A stretch of DNA of 40,225 bases from Thermoplasmata archaeon (GTDB taxonomy: Archaea; Thermoplasmatota; E2; UBA202; JdFR-43): NCBI GenBank assembly GCA_021162815.1, contig JAGGXW010000022.1, positions 1 through 40,225 of the forward strand, in the 5' to 3' direction. A program made the position numbers and the translations under genes. Positions 25,459 to 34,205 of this stretch are shown here, piece by piece. Positions within the stretch are counted from its first letter, which is position 1. Each line of letters starts with the position of its first letter. Below the pieces are notes generated by a model. The model did no database searches. It was not told the DNA's origin and worked only from the letters and a program-made list of their open reading frames with translations.

Positions 25459-25766
25459 GAATACATAATATCATCTTTATCGTCTTCTCTGTCCTCATCC
25501 ACATTTCTCTTCTTTTTCTTTATGAGTTTATACTGCCTCTGCCTTCCAACAAATACTATATCAAATCTTATCATTCTCACAAATTTTTTATCTGGTAGGA
25601 TATCAATGTCAACAATTCCCCTCTTCTGTAATTTTATTATCTCCATGGTTACCTTATTCACAGAAACACCCAGTTTTGATGCAATTTCTTTTATGGTAAC
25701 GGGATAATCTTTCTGGACTGTTTTTACTATCCTCTCAGCCATACTTCCTTTTTCAATTTCTATCAT
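25455..25766 (-). CDS. wHTH protein with a charged tail
   Basis: A 103-aa protein. Residues 8-65 form a winged-helix domain (MAERIVKTVQKDYPVTIKEIASKLGVSVNKVTMEIIKLQKRGIV in style), followed by a strand segment and a strongly charged C-terminus with KKKKRNVDEDRED. The frame continues back to 25805, but ATG 25766 overlaps the TGA stop of nob1 as ATGA, the usual sign of translational coupling. The 3' end overlaps purC by 4 bases, tail to tail. Its link with aNob1 suggests a role near ribosome maturation or nucleic acid binding, but this is inferred. Confidence 0.72.
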   Translation of the reverse strand: MIEIEKGSMAERIVKTVQKDYPVTIKEIASKLGVSVNKVTMEIIKLQKRGIVDIDILPDKKFVRMIRFDIVFVGRQRQYKLIKKKKRNVDEDREDDKDDIMYS

Positions 25767-26224
25767 GCCCTCACCCTCTTTAACTTGCCCCCGCACACAG
25801 GGCATTCCTCATAATATGAGCTGAAATATTTCCCACAGCTTCTGCATCTCCATTTCCATTTAATTTCCTCTTCTATTTCCTCCTGCATTACCCCGCGAAA
25901 ATTCAATTTCATTTTCCTCGCCACATTTTGAATTGCATAATCATCCGTTATTATGGTACCACCAGTATGAAGAGCCAAAGCAATAACACCTATATCCACA
26001 TCAGATAATTTTTCATAATCTCCTGTCCTCTTTGCAACCTCTATCACCTTCTCAACACATTCTTCTGGAGGAGAAATCACCTCCATACCAGCCGCCAGCA
26101 TATATTGCAGGCGCCGCCATGAGGCTCCGCCTTCTTTTATTTCTCCAAGTACCCCATCTGTTGTTACAGCATCGTTTCCATGAATCTTGAATGAGAGTAT
26201 GGCCGATGTATCCAGTACAAACAT
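25763..26224 (-). CDS. nob1: Nob1-type rRNA maturation endonuclease
   Basis: Cleaves the 3' end of pre-16S rRNA (site D) in late small-subunit maturation. 153 aa in two parts. The PIN nuclease domain (about 1-115) has catalytic acids in VLDTSAIL, DGVLGEI, SDVDIGVIALAL and ITDDYAIQN. The C-terminal zinc ribbon uses CRSC and CPVC (about 127-144). The length and order are those of archaeal Nob1. A TATA-like AT-rich box (complement of about 26243-26252) lies some 24 bases upstream of the start. It is first of two genes with the wHTH protein, and divergent from the small membrane protein. Confidence 0.93.
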   Translation of the reverse strand: MFVLDTSAILSFKIHGNDAVTTDGVLGEIKEGGASWRRLQYMLAAGMEVISPPEECVEKVIEVAKRTGDYEKLSDVDIGVIALALHTGGTIITDDYAIQNVARKMKLNFRGVMQEEIEEEIKWKWRCRSCGKYFSSYYEECPVCGGKLKRVRA

Positions 26225-26292
26225 TATATTTTAAACCCTGATGGATTTAATTTTTTTCCTAAAGTATTTTTATTTAAAATTGATTAACCTTG

Positions 26293-26508
26293 ATGAATTA
26301 TCTGCTTATTGCCATGACTGCTCTTGTTGCCTTTACCTGGGGAATGCTGTTCGCTTTCTGGCTAATTTTTGCAAGAACAGCCAGCAGGATAGCAAAATTG
26401 CTTGAAAAAACCACTGGCAAGGAAATAAATATGGAGGAATTTTTTCAGATGATTGAAAACATAATAGATAGAGCCTATGAGGAGATGAAAAGAAATGAGA
26501 ATAGATGA
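26293..26508 (+). CDS. Small single-helix membrane protein
   Basis: A 71-aa protein with one membrane segment (about residues 3-29, LLIAMTALVAFTWGMLFAFWLIF in style), then an amphipathic, mostly helical charged tail with KLLEKTTGKEINMEEFFQMIENIIDRA. No family was recognised. The frame begins at a TTG at 26290, but ATG 26293 is used. An AT-rich box at about 26268-26279 is the likely promoter. It overlaps the next gene by 14 bases, so the two probably work together. Confidence 0.65.
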   Translation: MNYLLIAMTALVAFTWGMLFAFWLIFARTASRIAKLLEKTTGKEINMEEFFQMIENIIDRAYEEMKRNENR

Positions 26509-27130
26509 ATTCATAAAGGGCTCTATTGAACAGATACGGAGGGTGAGAACAAACCTATCCTACATGTACAAATTTATTGTTTTTGTTACCCCCTTTTTGA
26601 CGGTGGCATATTATTTCTTCCTTATCTATAATATTCTTTCCCCTGAAGAAATAACAAAATATACTGCTCTCACTCTTGCCTATTTTTTTCCTCCCGCAGG
26701 AAAGGAAACCGTCATTCCCCTGATGCTCTCTGATAAACTTGGTCCCCCTATCTCTCCATGGATTGTGGGAAGCACAATAGTAATAATAGACATAATCTCA
26801 TCTGCCATAATAGCATACAACTGGTGGTTTGCAGAATTAATAATAAAACACATCCCTTATCTGGATAGAGGTTATGAGTTTCTCCAGAAAAAAGCGGAAA
26901 GATTCAGAAAGAAGAAATGGTTAACCATAAGCCTCCTTCTTTTCATGATAACTCCGTTTCAGGGAACGGGAGGGATAAGTACAACAATACTATCAAGATT
27001 GCTGGGGTTAAAAGCCAATAAAACCGTGCTTATTGTTGCTCTGGGCTCATCAATAACAACAGGCGTATGGATACTGTGGTGGCTTGGTTTTCTGAACTTC
27101 CTTAAAGGAATATTTTTTATATTGTGGTAA
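26495..27130 (+). CDS. Putative small multidrug export protein (PF06695-like)
   Basis: A 211-aa membrane protein with about four or five helices. The motif pair FFPPAGKETVIPLMLSDKLGPP and FMITPFQGTGGISTTILSRLLG is typical of the family called putative small multi-drug export protein. That name was given by homology and is poorly tested. A charged loop with KKAERFRKKKW sits between the helical halves. It is preceded by, and overlaps, the small membrane protein by 14 bases. The epimerase gene begins 10 bases after it on the same strand, perhaps in the same transcript. Confidence 0.8.
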   Translation: MRIDEFIKGSIEQIRRVRTNLSYMYKFIVFVTPFLTVAYYFFLIYNILSPEEITKYTALTLAYFFPPAGKETVIPLMLSDKLGPPISPWIVGSTIVIIDIISSAIIAYNWWFAELIIKHIPYLDRGYEFLQKKAERFRKKKWLTISLLLFMITPFQGTGGISTTILSRLLGLKANKTVLIVALGSSITTGVWILWWLGFLNFLKGIFFILW

Positions 27131-27140
27131 CTTTACTCTC

Positions 27141-28079
27141 ATGAAGGTTCTTGTCACAGGAGGAGCAGGTTTTATAGGAAGCAATTTAATTGATGCCCTT
27201 GTTGATGATCACGAGGTTGTATGCATTGATAATTTCTCTTCAGGAAGAAGAGAGTTTATAGAACACAACATAGATAAAATAGAACTCATAGAAGGTGATC
27301 TCCTTAACAGAGATGATATTAAAAAAGCGGTTAAAGATGTTGATATTGTATTTCATCTTGCAGCCAATCCCGATGTCAAACTCGGTGTTTCCAACACAAA
27401 AATTCATTTCGACCAGAACATAGTTGCAACATATAATCTGCTTGAAGAAATGAGGAATGCTGGCGTGGAGAAGATAGTGTTTACCTCATCATCAACAGTG
27501 TATGGAGAGGCTGAAATTATCCCGACTTCAGAGAATTATGGTCCTCTGTTTCCAATATCCATGTATGGCGCATCAAAGCTGGCGGCAGAGGCCATTATCT
27601 CAGCCTACTCCCATGTTTTTGATATGAAAGCAATAATATACAGATTTGCCAATGTGGTTGGACCAAGGTCAACACATGGCGTAATATACGATTTTATACA
27701 TAAACTGATAAAAAATCCCGATAAACTGGAAATTCTTGGAGATGGAAGCCAGAAAAAATCATATCTTTACATAGATGACTGCATAGAAGCAATGATTTTT
27801 GGGTTGAAGGTGAATAAGAGCATAGAGGCATTCAATATAGGCTCAGAAGACTGGATAGATGTTAGAGGGATCGCAGACATTGTATCATCAGTAATGGGAG
27901 TCAAACCAGAATACATCTTTACAGGAGGTATAGATGGAAGAGGATGGAAGGGGGATGTTAAAATAATGCGGCTTTCCATTGAAAAACTCAAAAAAATGGG
28001 ATGGAAACCAAAATACAATAGTAAAGAAGCCGTAGAACTCACTGCCAAATGGATGTATGAGAATATAGATAAGATATAG
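27141..28079 (+). CDS. NAD-dependent sugar-nucleotide epimerase (GalE-like)
   Basis: A 312-aa extended SDR. The NAD-binding TGGAGFIGS lies at residues 6-14, Asp30 follows the second strand, the active-site Ser117 is in TSSSTVYGE, and Tyr142/Lys146 are in MYGASKLA. IGSEDWIDV appears near the C-terminus. These fit UDP-glucose 4-epimerase and related epimerases. The exact sugar cannot be decided from sequence. It may supply nucleotide sugars to the glycosyltransferases elsewhere in the window, a point inferred from function and not from linkage. Confidence 0.88.
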   Translation: MKVLVTGGAGFIGSNLIDALVDDHEVVCIDNFSSGRREFIEHNIDKIELIEGDLLNRDDIKKAVKDVDIVFHLAANPDVKLGVSNTKIHFDQNIVATYNLLEEMRNAGVEKIVFTSSSTVYGEAEIIPTSENYGPLFPISMYGASKLAAEAIISAYSHVFDMKAIIYRFANVVGPRSTHGVIYDFIHKLIKNPDKLEILGDGSQKKSYLYIDDCIEAMIFGLKVNKSIEAFNIGSEDWIDVRGIADIVSSVMGVKPEYIFTGGIDGRGWKGDVKIMRLSIEKLKKMGWKPKYNSKEAVELTAKWMYENIDKI

Positions 28080-28174
28080 GAGCTTTTACCATTGATGTTT
28101 TTCATATTCGAATAATAGAAGTAATGTAAAAATAGAGTAAAGAACCTTTTTATCTAATGACGGTAATAATTTTT

Positions 28175-28525
28175 ATGAATGAAAAAGGAACCAGAGATTG
28201 CCCCTTAAATTTGAGTGATTGGATAAATTTTCTTCAAAATAGACAAATTACTGCCTATTCAATATCAAATATTATTGTTATGCTCTCTATAACAATTTAT
28301 TCAATGTCTTTTTCATTAATTACCTCAAATATTATACCCGAACCAAACTACATTACAATAGGTACGATATTTCTTATGGCGATAATATTAATAAATACAG
28401 TAGTTGGAATAAAAAATGCGTTTAGAAATATCCCTAAAATCAAAAAATTAATTGACGAAATAATTGATGGAAAATTGACGGACCCTAATTTAATTCGAGA
28501 GAAATGGAAAAACATTGAAAAATAA
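28175..28525 (+). CDS. Orphan two-helix membrane protein
   Basis: About 116 aa from ATG 28175; the frame opens at 28157. It has two hydrophobic segments (about residues 33-52 and 62-82) and a charged C-terminal tail with PKIKKLIDEIIDGKL. No family was recognised. The composition is rich in Ile, Asn and Ser and its flanking DNA is more AT-rich than the neighbourhood, so it may be a recent arrival. A TATA-like CTTTTTATC at about 28147-28155 fits a leaderless start at 28175. It stands alone between the epimerase and tRNA-Thr. Confidence 0.6.
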   Translation: MNEKGTRDCPLNLSDWINFLQNRQITAYSISNIIVMLSITIYSMSFSLITSNIIPEPNYITIGTIFLMAIILINTVVGIKNAFRNIPKIKKLIDEIIDGKLTDPNLIREKWKNIEK

Positions 28526-28711
28526 TTTTTCACATAAGATTATAAAGGATAAACCAACAAATTAGCCTGTAAGTATAATAACATTAACTGCTTGTTTCCT
28601 CTTATTCCTCAATCCTCCGCATTTGTGCTATTGCTTTTGGCTTTGTAATTCCTAAAATTCTGCATTAGTTTATACATAATTCAAAAACGGATTTAAATGT
28701 TAGAGAAATAA

Positions 28712-28785
28712 AGCCGGCGAAGGGATTTGAACCCTTGACCTGCTGATTACAAGTCAGCCGCTCTACCGGGCTAAGCTACGCCGGC
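28712..28785 (-). tRNA. tRNA-Thr (anticodon TGT)
   Basis: A 74-nt cloverleaf on the minus strand. The acceptor stem GCCGGCG pairs with CGCCGGC, the anticodon stem GCTGA/TCAGC frames the loop CTTGTAA, and the T arm is AGGG-TTCAAAT-CCCT. The discriminator is T, as expected for archaeal tRNA-Thr. It lies just downstream of the TadC-like gene on the same strand. The 186 bases to its left (28526-28711) hold no feature that could be supported. Confidence 0.96.
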
Positions 28786-28829
28786 TTGATTTGAAATAAT
28801 CTTTTTATTAAAAAGTTTTATGGATGGCC

Positions 28830-30737
28830 CTACAAAGGAGACATTCTGCCAAATACTGCCATGGAGAATATGGTTACAACACCAAAAAGAAACATGGCAA
28901 CCGGCAAAGATTTTCCAAGGGAATAAATAAATTCTATTTTATCATCACCTTCATCAATTCCATTTGCAAATCTTGTCAGGAGAAAAACAAGTTGCATTAT
29001 GTATATTCCCACAACCAGGACAAATTGATTTGCATCAACATTTATTATTGCATATTTACTCAATCCAAAGAGAGATGTGCTTACATGAATGGATGAAAGG
29101 TTCATTTTCTCAATAACATTGATTATCAACTTTGTTATGCCAAGAGTGACTCCCGCAATAAGAGGAGCAAAGACTGTAGCGGTTGTTCTCAATGTTGAGG
29201 TAAGTGTCCCAAGTGAATTTTTTATATTTTTCTCAACATCCTGCAGTTGCTTGAGGTGGTCCGCAATTTTTATTATGGCCACTCCCGCTGCTATATAACT
29301 TCTTTTTATACCTTCTATGAAGAGCCTCATGATGGCTCTTATTCTGTCAGAATAAACATATTTCAAAGAACCAAATTCTTCATCAAATAATGCATCCTTT
29401 GTGCTCATTCTCATGGACGAGAGATTGAATGCTGTGCTTTCAAATACCTCCGCCATTGGGGAGCCTTTCATAACCTTGGATGCATATAGAAATGCATCTT
29501 CTGCAGGTTTTCCTTCCATTATTCTTTTTCCAAGAACATACAGTGAATCACTGAATTCTTTTTCCATGCTCTTTATTTCATCCCTTATCTTCTTATAGGT
29601 AGAGTATGTTTTTAATGAGTAGATTGATACAGCAGCCGACAACCCCCATAGGGGAAACAATGATGAGGGAATAGGACCCGTTTTCATAGATAGAATAAAA
29701 GGGAGAGATATCAATATGCCAATAAACATGGCAAAAATTGCATTTGCCTTTTTGTTTATTTTTTCAATTTCCGGATGAGATGATGGTATGGAGGGAGGAT
29801 TGAATGTGGCAGGTCTTGAGAGCAATATCTTTCTCATATAGAAAAAGAGAGCAATGGGAAGAATTACATCATAAAATAGGAATATCTGGAATATACTAAC
29901 AGCCATGCCAGCCAGACTGGCGGCAGGCGCCATGGCTATTAGAGCAAGGGGTATCATAACGCCGATGGAGTATATTACTATTGTCGGCTCATGAAGCTTG
30001 TTTGCAAACTCCGTCATTAAATATTTTGTTCCATCAAGCACAACATCAAGACTTCTATCAAGTGTGATGTTTCTTCCTTCATTGCTTGCCTCATGAATGG
30101 AACTCCTTATTAAATGAATCGCTCTCTTCAGATAATCGCTCCATTTTCCCCATTCCTCAGCAAAATATGTCATAGCATCATCTATACCCTTATAAATTCT
30201 TATTTCCATATCCCATATGAGTTTTCTCAGATCCCTGGCCAATGAGGTATTAGATTCCCTTGCTGCAAATCTTATGGCATTTTCGAGATTGGGGATAAGT
30301 TTTAGATACATCACTATATAGCTTATTATTTCTGGTATGTCTCCAAGGGAATGTATCTTCATCTGTCTTGCCCTGCTTTTTGGATACTCACTTGTAATAT
30401 GAATAGCCATTACTGGCAATCCCACAGTTATGAATATTAATAGAAGTACTGTGAATATACCCATGTGAAATGGAGAGAATCTATAGAATAAAAATATGAT
30501 AACATCAAGAAGAATAGCTGCAAGAAGAGCAATAACTCCCGCAGCGTATGAAAACAAAATAATTTCATGAGGTTCCACCCTCATCCCTGTAAATTTTATC
30601 GAGTCAATAAACTCATCTGAAACTTTTTTCTTTATCTTTTCCCTGAATTCTTCCGGATTTCCAACAATCCATGAAAAATGTTTTATTGCAAATTTACACC
30701 CTCTCTCAAATATGTCATCCATCGTATCCCTTGGCAT
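28830..30737 (-). CDS. TadC-like pilus/secretion inner membrane protein
   Basis: A 635-aa polytopic protein with two T2SSF-type halves, one around residues 130-320 and one around 370-620. Each has the conserved amphipathic helical block followed by membrane helices, as in archaeal FlaJ/TadC-like platform proteins with duplicated domains. Recognisable segments include IHSLGDIPEIISYIVMYLKLIPNLENAI and the later SDSLYVLGKRIMEGKPAEDA. It forms the membrane base on which the secretion ATPase works to build a type IV pilus-like filament. It overlaps the ATPase gene upstream by 23 bases, so the two form an operon. No pilin gene is seen in the window. Confidence 0.87.
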   Translation of the reverse strand: MPRDTMDDIFERGCKFAIKHFSWIVGNPEEFREKIKKKVSDEFIDSIKFTGMRVEPHEIILFSYAAGVIALLAAILLDVIIFLFYRFSPFHMGIFTVLLLIFITVGLPVMAIHITSEYPKSRARQMKIHSLGDIPEIISYIVMYLKLIPNLENAIRFAARESNTSLARDLRKLIWDMEIRIYKGIDDAMTYFAEEWGKWSDYLKRAIHLIRSSIHEASNEGRNITLDRSLDVVLDGTKYLMTEFANKLHEPTIVIYSIGVMIPLALIAMAPAASLAGMAVSIFQIFLFYDVILPIALFFYMRKILLSRPATFNPPSIPSSHPEIEKINKKANAIFAMFIGILISLPFILSMKTGPIPSSLFPLWGLSAAVSIYSLKTYSTYKKIRDEIKSMEKEFSDSLYVLGKRIMEGKPAEDAFLYASKVMKGSPMAEVFESTAFNLSSMRMSTKDALFDEEFGSLKYVYSDRIRAIMRLFIEGIKRSYIAAGVAIIKIADHLKQLQDVEKNIKNSLGTLTSTLRTTATVFAPLIAGVTLGITKLIINVIEKMNLSSIHVSTSLFGLSKYAIINVDANQFVLVVGIYIMQLVFLLTRFANGIDEGDDKIEFIYSLGKSLPVAMFLFGVVTIFSMAVFGRMSPL

Positions 30738-32919
30738 ACTCGCTATACCATTTCATCCATTTTTTCTCAACCTCTTTATAATCCGGCTTGCCATGTTCTT
30801 CCTTACTCTCCTCAATTAAAATCCAGAATGCATTATTTGCATCCCTGATGGCTGGTGCTTCCATAAGCGATGGCTTCCTTTCTCCTTTTTTCACGATTTC
30901 TTCTTTTATCTTTGTTCTTAAAGCAATGTTTTCCAGAGCCTCCTCTATGCTTATTCCCCACTGCATGGCGACCATTTCTATTATTTCAGACTGGCCCATA
31001 TCAAGCAAATCGGTTGCTTTAAGCTCATCATCTTTTGCATCATATCTCATTATATCGGCAAATATTTTATCAGGATCAATTTCTTTGCCCCATCCTCTCT
31101 TAACAATTTCAGATATCTGTATAACTCTTCTCCTCTTTTCAACACCGCCTCCCACCCTTATAGGCGCAGCAACAACGACAATATCTGTTGCCTTAAAAGA
31201 GGTTGGAGGAACCCCAATATCATAAACTATTCTCTCAAAAACATCTCTTGTTGTGGCACCATGTATTGTACCCAACACTATGTTGCCTGCAGCACCAACC
31301 CTCATTGCTTCAAACAGCACCTTTGTTTCCTCTCCTCTCACCTCTCCAAGAATTAGAACAGATTCTCCCAGCCTTAATGCAGTTCTAAGAGCTGTTTCTG
31401 GTTCTATTCCGCTTCCTTCCATGGCTGTTATGGACTGGGTTATTAGAGATTGTATTTTATATCCAAGGAACTGGAGTTCATCCACAGGTATTTCTGGAGT
31501 ATCCTCTATGGTTAAAATTCTGTATCTCTGTGGTATTTCCAGAATTAACGAGGAAAGAAGAGATGACTTTCCTGCTCCTCTGCTTCCTGCAATTAATATT
31601 GTTGCCTGACCATCAATAAGAAAACTTAGCAAGCCAGCTGCAAGAGAGGAAAGCATTCTATTTGAAATAAATTTAGGAAGAGTCCAAGGAGTTATGCTGT
31701 GACGACGTATTGCAAATGCAACTCCTTTGGGAGTGAGTGGAGAAGCAATGGCTGCAATTCTTGCTTTGTAGTCTTCAAGTCCCATATCAAGTATAGGAGA
31801 TGCCTCAGAGAATGGCCTCCCACTTATGCTCCTGAATCGAGAGGAGAGTGTTTCGACATCATTTTCCGAAAAGTAAATATTTGATGTATATTCCTCACCC
31901 TGCCACACTATGTGCACAGGATTACTCTCAACAGGGGCATTGATATAAATATCCTGAATGTTCTTATCCATGAGAAGGTCTTCTAATAAACCAAGCCCTG
32001 CAGTATATTTTGCAAATATATCTGCCAGCATTTGAAGCTGTTCCATATTGAGGTTCATTCCTTTCTCTTCTGCAATCTCCTTAATTTTCTCCCTAGCAAA
32101 TTTCATGAAATATTCTCTTGCAAGTTCTTCCTCCATAAATGATGTATCCTCTGGTCTGTGCCTTGCAAGTTCTTCCTTGACTTCCTGAAGAAGTTCAAGA
32201 TATTTCTTATCCAGATTATATTCCGGAGGAATTATAAAATAAAGTTTTTCAGGTCTGGAGGAAAGAGAGTATAATGAAACTTCTATACTTTTTCCTCTCC
32301 TGTCAATTTCATATTTTTTTATGAAAACAGCATCATCAGGTGGAAACAATTTTATGTAACTGTCGAAAAATATGGGTTTTATGTATGGCTGGATTTTGTG
32401 AATGTAGTAATAATCGCTTTCTTCTTCTCCAATCCACGGGGCTATTCTCAACATTTTTTTCAATTCCTTCAAAAATTCTTTTTTGCATTTGTTGCAATCA
32501 TAATCCTTTTCAAGTATGACGGGCCTGGAATGCCTGTTTTCCATTTCAATTTTTGCTTTAATAACTTTATATGCACTTATTATGTCCTTCTCTGATAAAG
32601 CACTCATATTGGCATACCATTTTATCTCCTCTTCCAGGCACTCCTTGCATTTTTCATTTATTTTGTAATTGAAAGATGCTATCTCTTCCCTGAGAAAAGC
32701 GAGACTCTTTAAAAGATTCAATGCATCCATATCAAAAATTTTTACAAATTCCTTTCCTGCCAAAACAAGTCTATCTATCCTGGCTTTTTCCGATAGTATT
32801 GAAAGGATATTGTTTCTGCAATTTTCATCAAGAAGAGATGAAGAGTACTCACATTTTTTGCAGTTTATGATCAAACTTTTTATTCCTCCCCCTTTTGCAT
32901 ATTCATGAGTACAGCCCAT
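30715..32919 (-). CDS. TadA/VirB11-like secretion ATPase with a cysteine-rich N-terminus
   Basis: A 734-aa type II/IV secretion ATPase that powers filament assembly. The C-terminal half has Walker A AGSRGAGKSSLL, the Asp box TIEDTPEIP, Walker B SVLILGEVRGEE and the His box GTIHGATTRDVFERI. The N-terminal 150 residues are unusual. They contain eight cysteines: C3, the pair C20/C23, C34, the pair C91/C94 and the pair C142/C145. This looks like a metal-binding module. Between it and the motor (from about residue 300) lies a linker with IIPPEYNLDKK. The start is ATG 32919, with an AT-rich box about 30 bases upstream. It is operonic with the TadC-like gene and divergent from the HerA-like ATPase. 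Confidence 0.9.
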   Translation of the reverse strand: MGCTHEYAKGGGIKSLIINCKKCEYSSSLLDENCRNNILSILSEKARIDRLVLAGKEFVKIFDMDALNLLKSLAFLREEIASFNYKINEKCKECLEEEIKWYANMSALSEKDIISAYKVIKAKIEMENRHSRPVILEKDYDCNKCKKEFLKELKKMLRIAPWIGEEESDYYYIHKIQPYIKPIFFDSYIKLFPPDDAVFIKKYEIDRRGKSIEVSLYSLSSRPEKLYFIIPPEYNLDKKYLELLQEVKEELARHRPEDTSFMEEELAREYFMKFAREKIKEIAEEKGMNLNMEQLQMLADIFAKYTAGLGLLEDLLMDKNIQDIYINAPVESNPVHIVWQGEEYTSNIYFSENDVETLSSRFRSISGRPFSEASPILDMGLEDYKARIAAIASPLTPKGVAFAIRRHSITPWTLPKFISNRMLSSLAAGLLSFLIDGQATILIAGSRGAGKSSLLSSLILEIPQRYRILTIEDTPEIPVDELQFLGYKIQSLITQSITAMEGSGIEPETALRTALRLGESVLILGEVRGEETKVLFEAMRVGAAGNIVLGTIHGATTRDVFERIVYDIGVPPTSFKATDIVVVAAPIRVGGGVEKRRRVIQISEIVKRGWGKEIDPDKIFADIMRYDAKDDELKATDLLDMGQSEIIEMVAMQWGISIEEALENIALRTKIKEEIVKKGERKPSLMEAPAIRDANNAFWILIEESKEEHGKPDYKEVEKKWMKWYSEYAKGYDG

Positions 32920-32960
32920 AAATATAAAAGTTAATTAATAAAACGTCTATATATTTTTCT
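32920..32960. promoter_or_regulatory. Divergent promoter, secretion ATPase / HerA-like ATPase
   Basis: The 41-bp gap has two TATA-like boxes placed crosswise: AATATAAAAG at 32921-32930 and CTATATATT at 32948-32956. Each lies close to one gene but about 30-35 bases from the start of the other, so both genes could fire from overlapping promoters in opposite directions. TTG 32976 is an alternative start for the HerA-like gene at leaderless distance from the second box. Confidence 0.45.
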
Positions 32961-34205
32961 ATGGAGGCTGCTGGCTTGACCGCCAAGGTTTATATTTTGG
33001 GAAGGCGTGGTAAAGAAGAAGATGGTTTATTGAATATAGGAAGATACTATGCCTTAGATGCTTCCTTGGGTTCAAATGTTTATGTGGATGCGTTAAAGCC
33101 ACATGTAATACTCATATGCGGAAAAAGAGGATATGGAAAATCATATACACTCGGGGTTTTCATTGAGGAAATTATGAAATTGGATGATAAAATAAGAAAA
33201 AATATTGCAATTATTGTCGTTGATACTCTCGGAATATTCTGGACCCTCTCATTTCCAAATTCAAAGCAAATGAATGAACTCTCAAAATGGGGAATGGAGC
33301 CAGAAGGGTTCAGTATCTCCATTCTCACAAGCAATAAAATGGTGGAAGAATACAACAAAAGAGGAATGAATGCGGGCAAGCTAACCATAAAAACATCTGA
33401 GATTCATCCGCTGGAATGGATGAATCTTTTCGGATTGAGCATGGAATCAGAAACAGGGGCCATAATAACAAGGGCCGTAACAGAAATGGATGGTGATTAT
33501 TCACTTGATGATATAATAGACTCCATAAAAAATGATGACAGGATGGAAGAATATAAAAAGATTGTGGCAGAAAATTTCTTTTTAATGGCCAAGTCATGGA
33601 ATATTTTTGATAAAAAAGGAATGGAGATAAAAGATATAGTTGTTCCAGGGAAGGTAACCATTCTTGATGTAAGTTCATATCCCGAGGAACTAAAATCCCT
33701 GATAGTTGCAATAATAGCAAGGAAGATATTTGAGGAAAGGATAAATGAAAGAAAAAAAGAGGAGGATGCAAAAATGAAGGGGATGAAATATTCCCCATCC
33801 ATTCCAATAACATGGCTTGCCATAGATGAGGCACATATCTTTCTCCCCCATGAGGAAAATATATGCAAGGATGTGCTGATAAAACAATGGATGCGTCAGG
33901 GCCGCCAGCCCGGGGTGGCGCTTATTATGGCTACGCAAAGACCAAGTTCCATTGATGAAGAGGTAATATCTCACAGCGATATCATAATTTCTCACCGCCT
34001 CACTGCCCAGGAAGACATAGATGCATTGAACAGGGTAAGACCAACATACATGCATGGGGAAATGAAAGAGGCAATAAAGAAGGTGGGAAAGGAGAGAGGC
34101 GTTGCTCTTATTGTTGATGACGTGTCTGAGAGCGTTCACATAATAAAAATAAGGCCTCGCATGAGCTGGCATGCAGGTGAGGAGCCATCTGCAAAAAATG
34201 ATTGA
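32961..34205 (+). CDS. HerA/VirD4-like ATPase
   Basis: A 414-aa P-loop ATPase. Walker A GKRGYGKS is at residues 54-61, Walker B LAIDEAH with D289/E290 follows, then FLPHEENICKDVLIKQWMRQGRQPGVALIMATQRPSSIDEEVISHSD, the HerA-family arginine-finger and sensor block. The HerA/VirD4/FtsK clade pumps DNA or protein through a ring. HerA normally works with NurA in DNA repair, but no NurA is present here. The gene is translationally linked to a prepilin peptidase and divergent from a secretion ATPase, which suggests a role in surface filament assembly or secretion. That role is inferred. Confidence 0.85.
   Translation: MEAAGLTAKVYILGRRGKEEDGLLNIGRYYALDASLGSNVYVDALKPHVILICGKRGYGKSYTLGVFIEEIMKLDDKIRKNIAIIVVDTLGIFWTLSFPNSKQMNELSKWGMEPEGFSISILTSNKMVEEYNKRGMNAGKLTIKTSEIHPLEWMNLFGLSMESETGAIITRAVTEMDGDYSLDDIIDSIKNDDRMEEYKKIVAENFFLMAKSWNIFDKKGMEIKDIVVPGKVTILDVSSYPEELKSLIVAIIARKIFEERINERKKEEDAKMKGMKYSPSIPITWLAIDEAHIFLPHEENICKDVLIKQWMRQGRQPGVALIMATQRPSSIDEEVISHSDIIISHRLTAQEDIDALNRVRPTYMHGEMKEAIKKVGKERGVALIVDDVSESVHIIKIRPRMSWHAGEEPSAKND

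Noticed and set aside
28526-28711. Possible short protein or sRNA in the spacer before tRNA-Thr
   Set aside because: The minus strand reads several short frames with stops. No C/D or H/ACA box pair, start site or conserved motif could be supported.
32961-34205. HerA-NurA DNA repair operon
   Set aside because: No NurA, Mre11 or Rad50 gene is adjacent; the neighbour is a prepilin peptidase, so the repair reading is not supported here.
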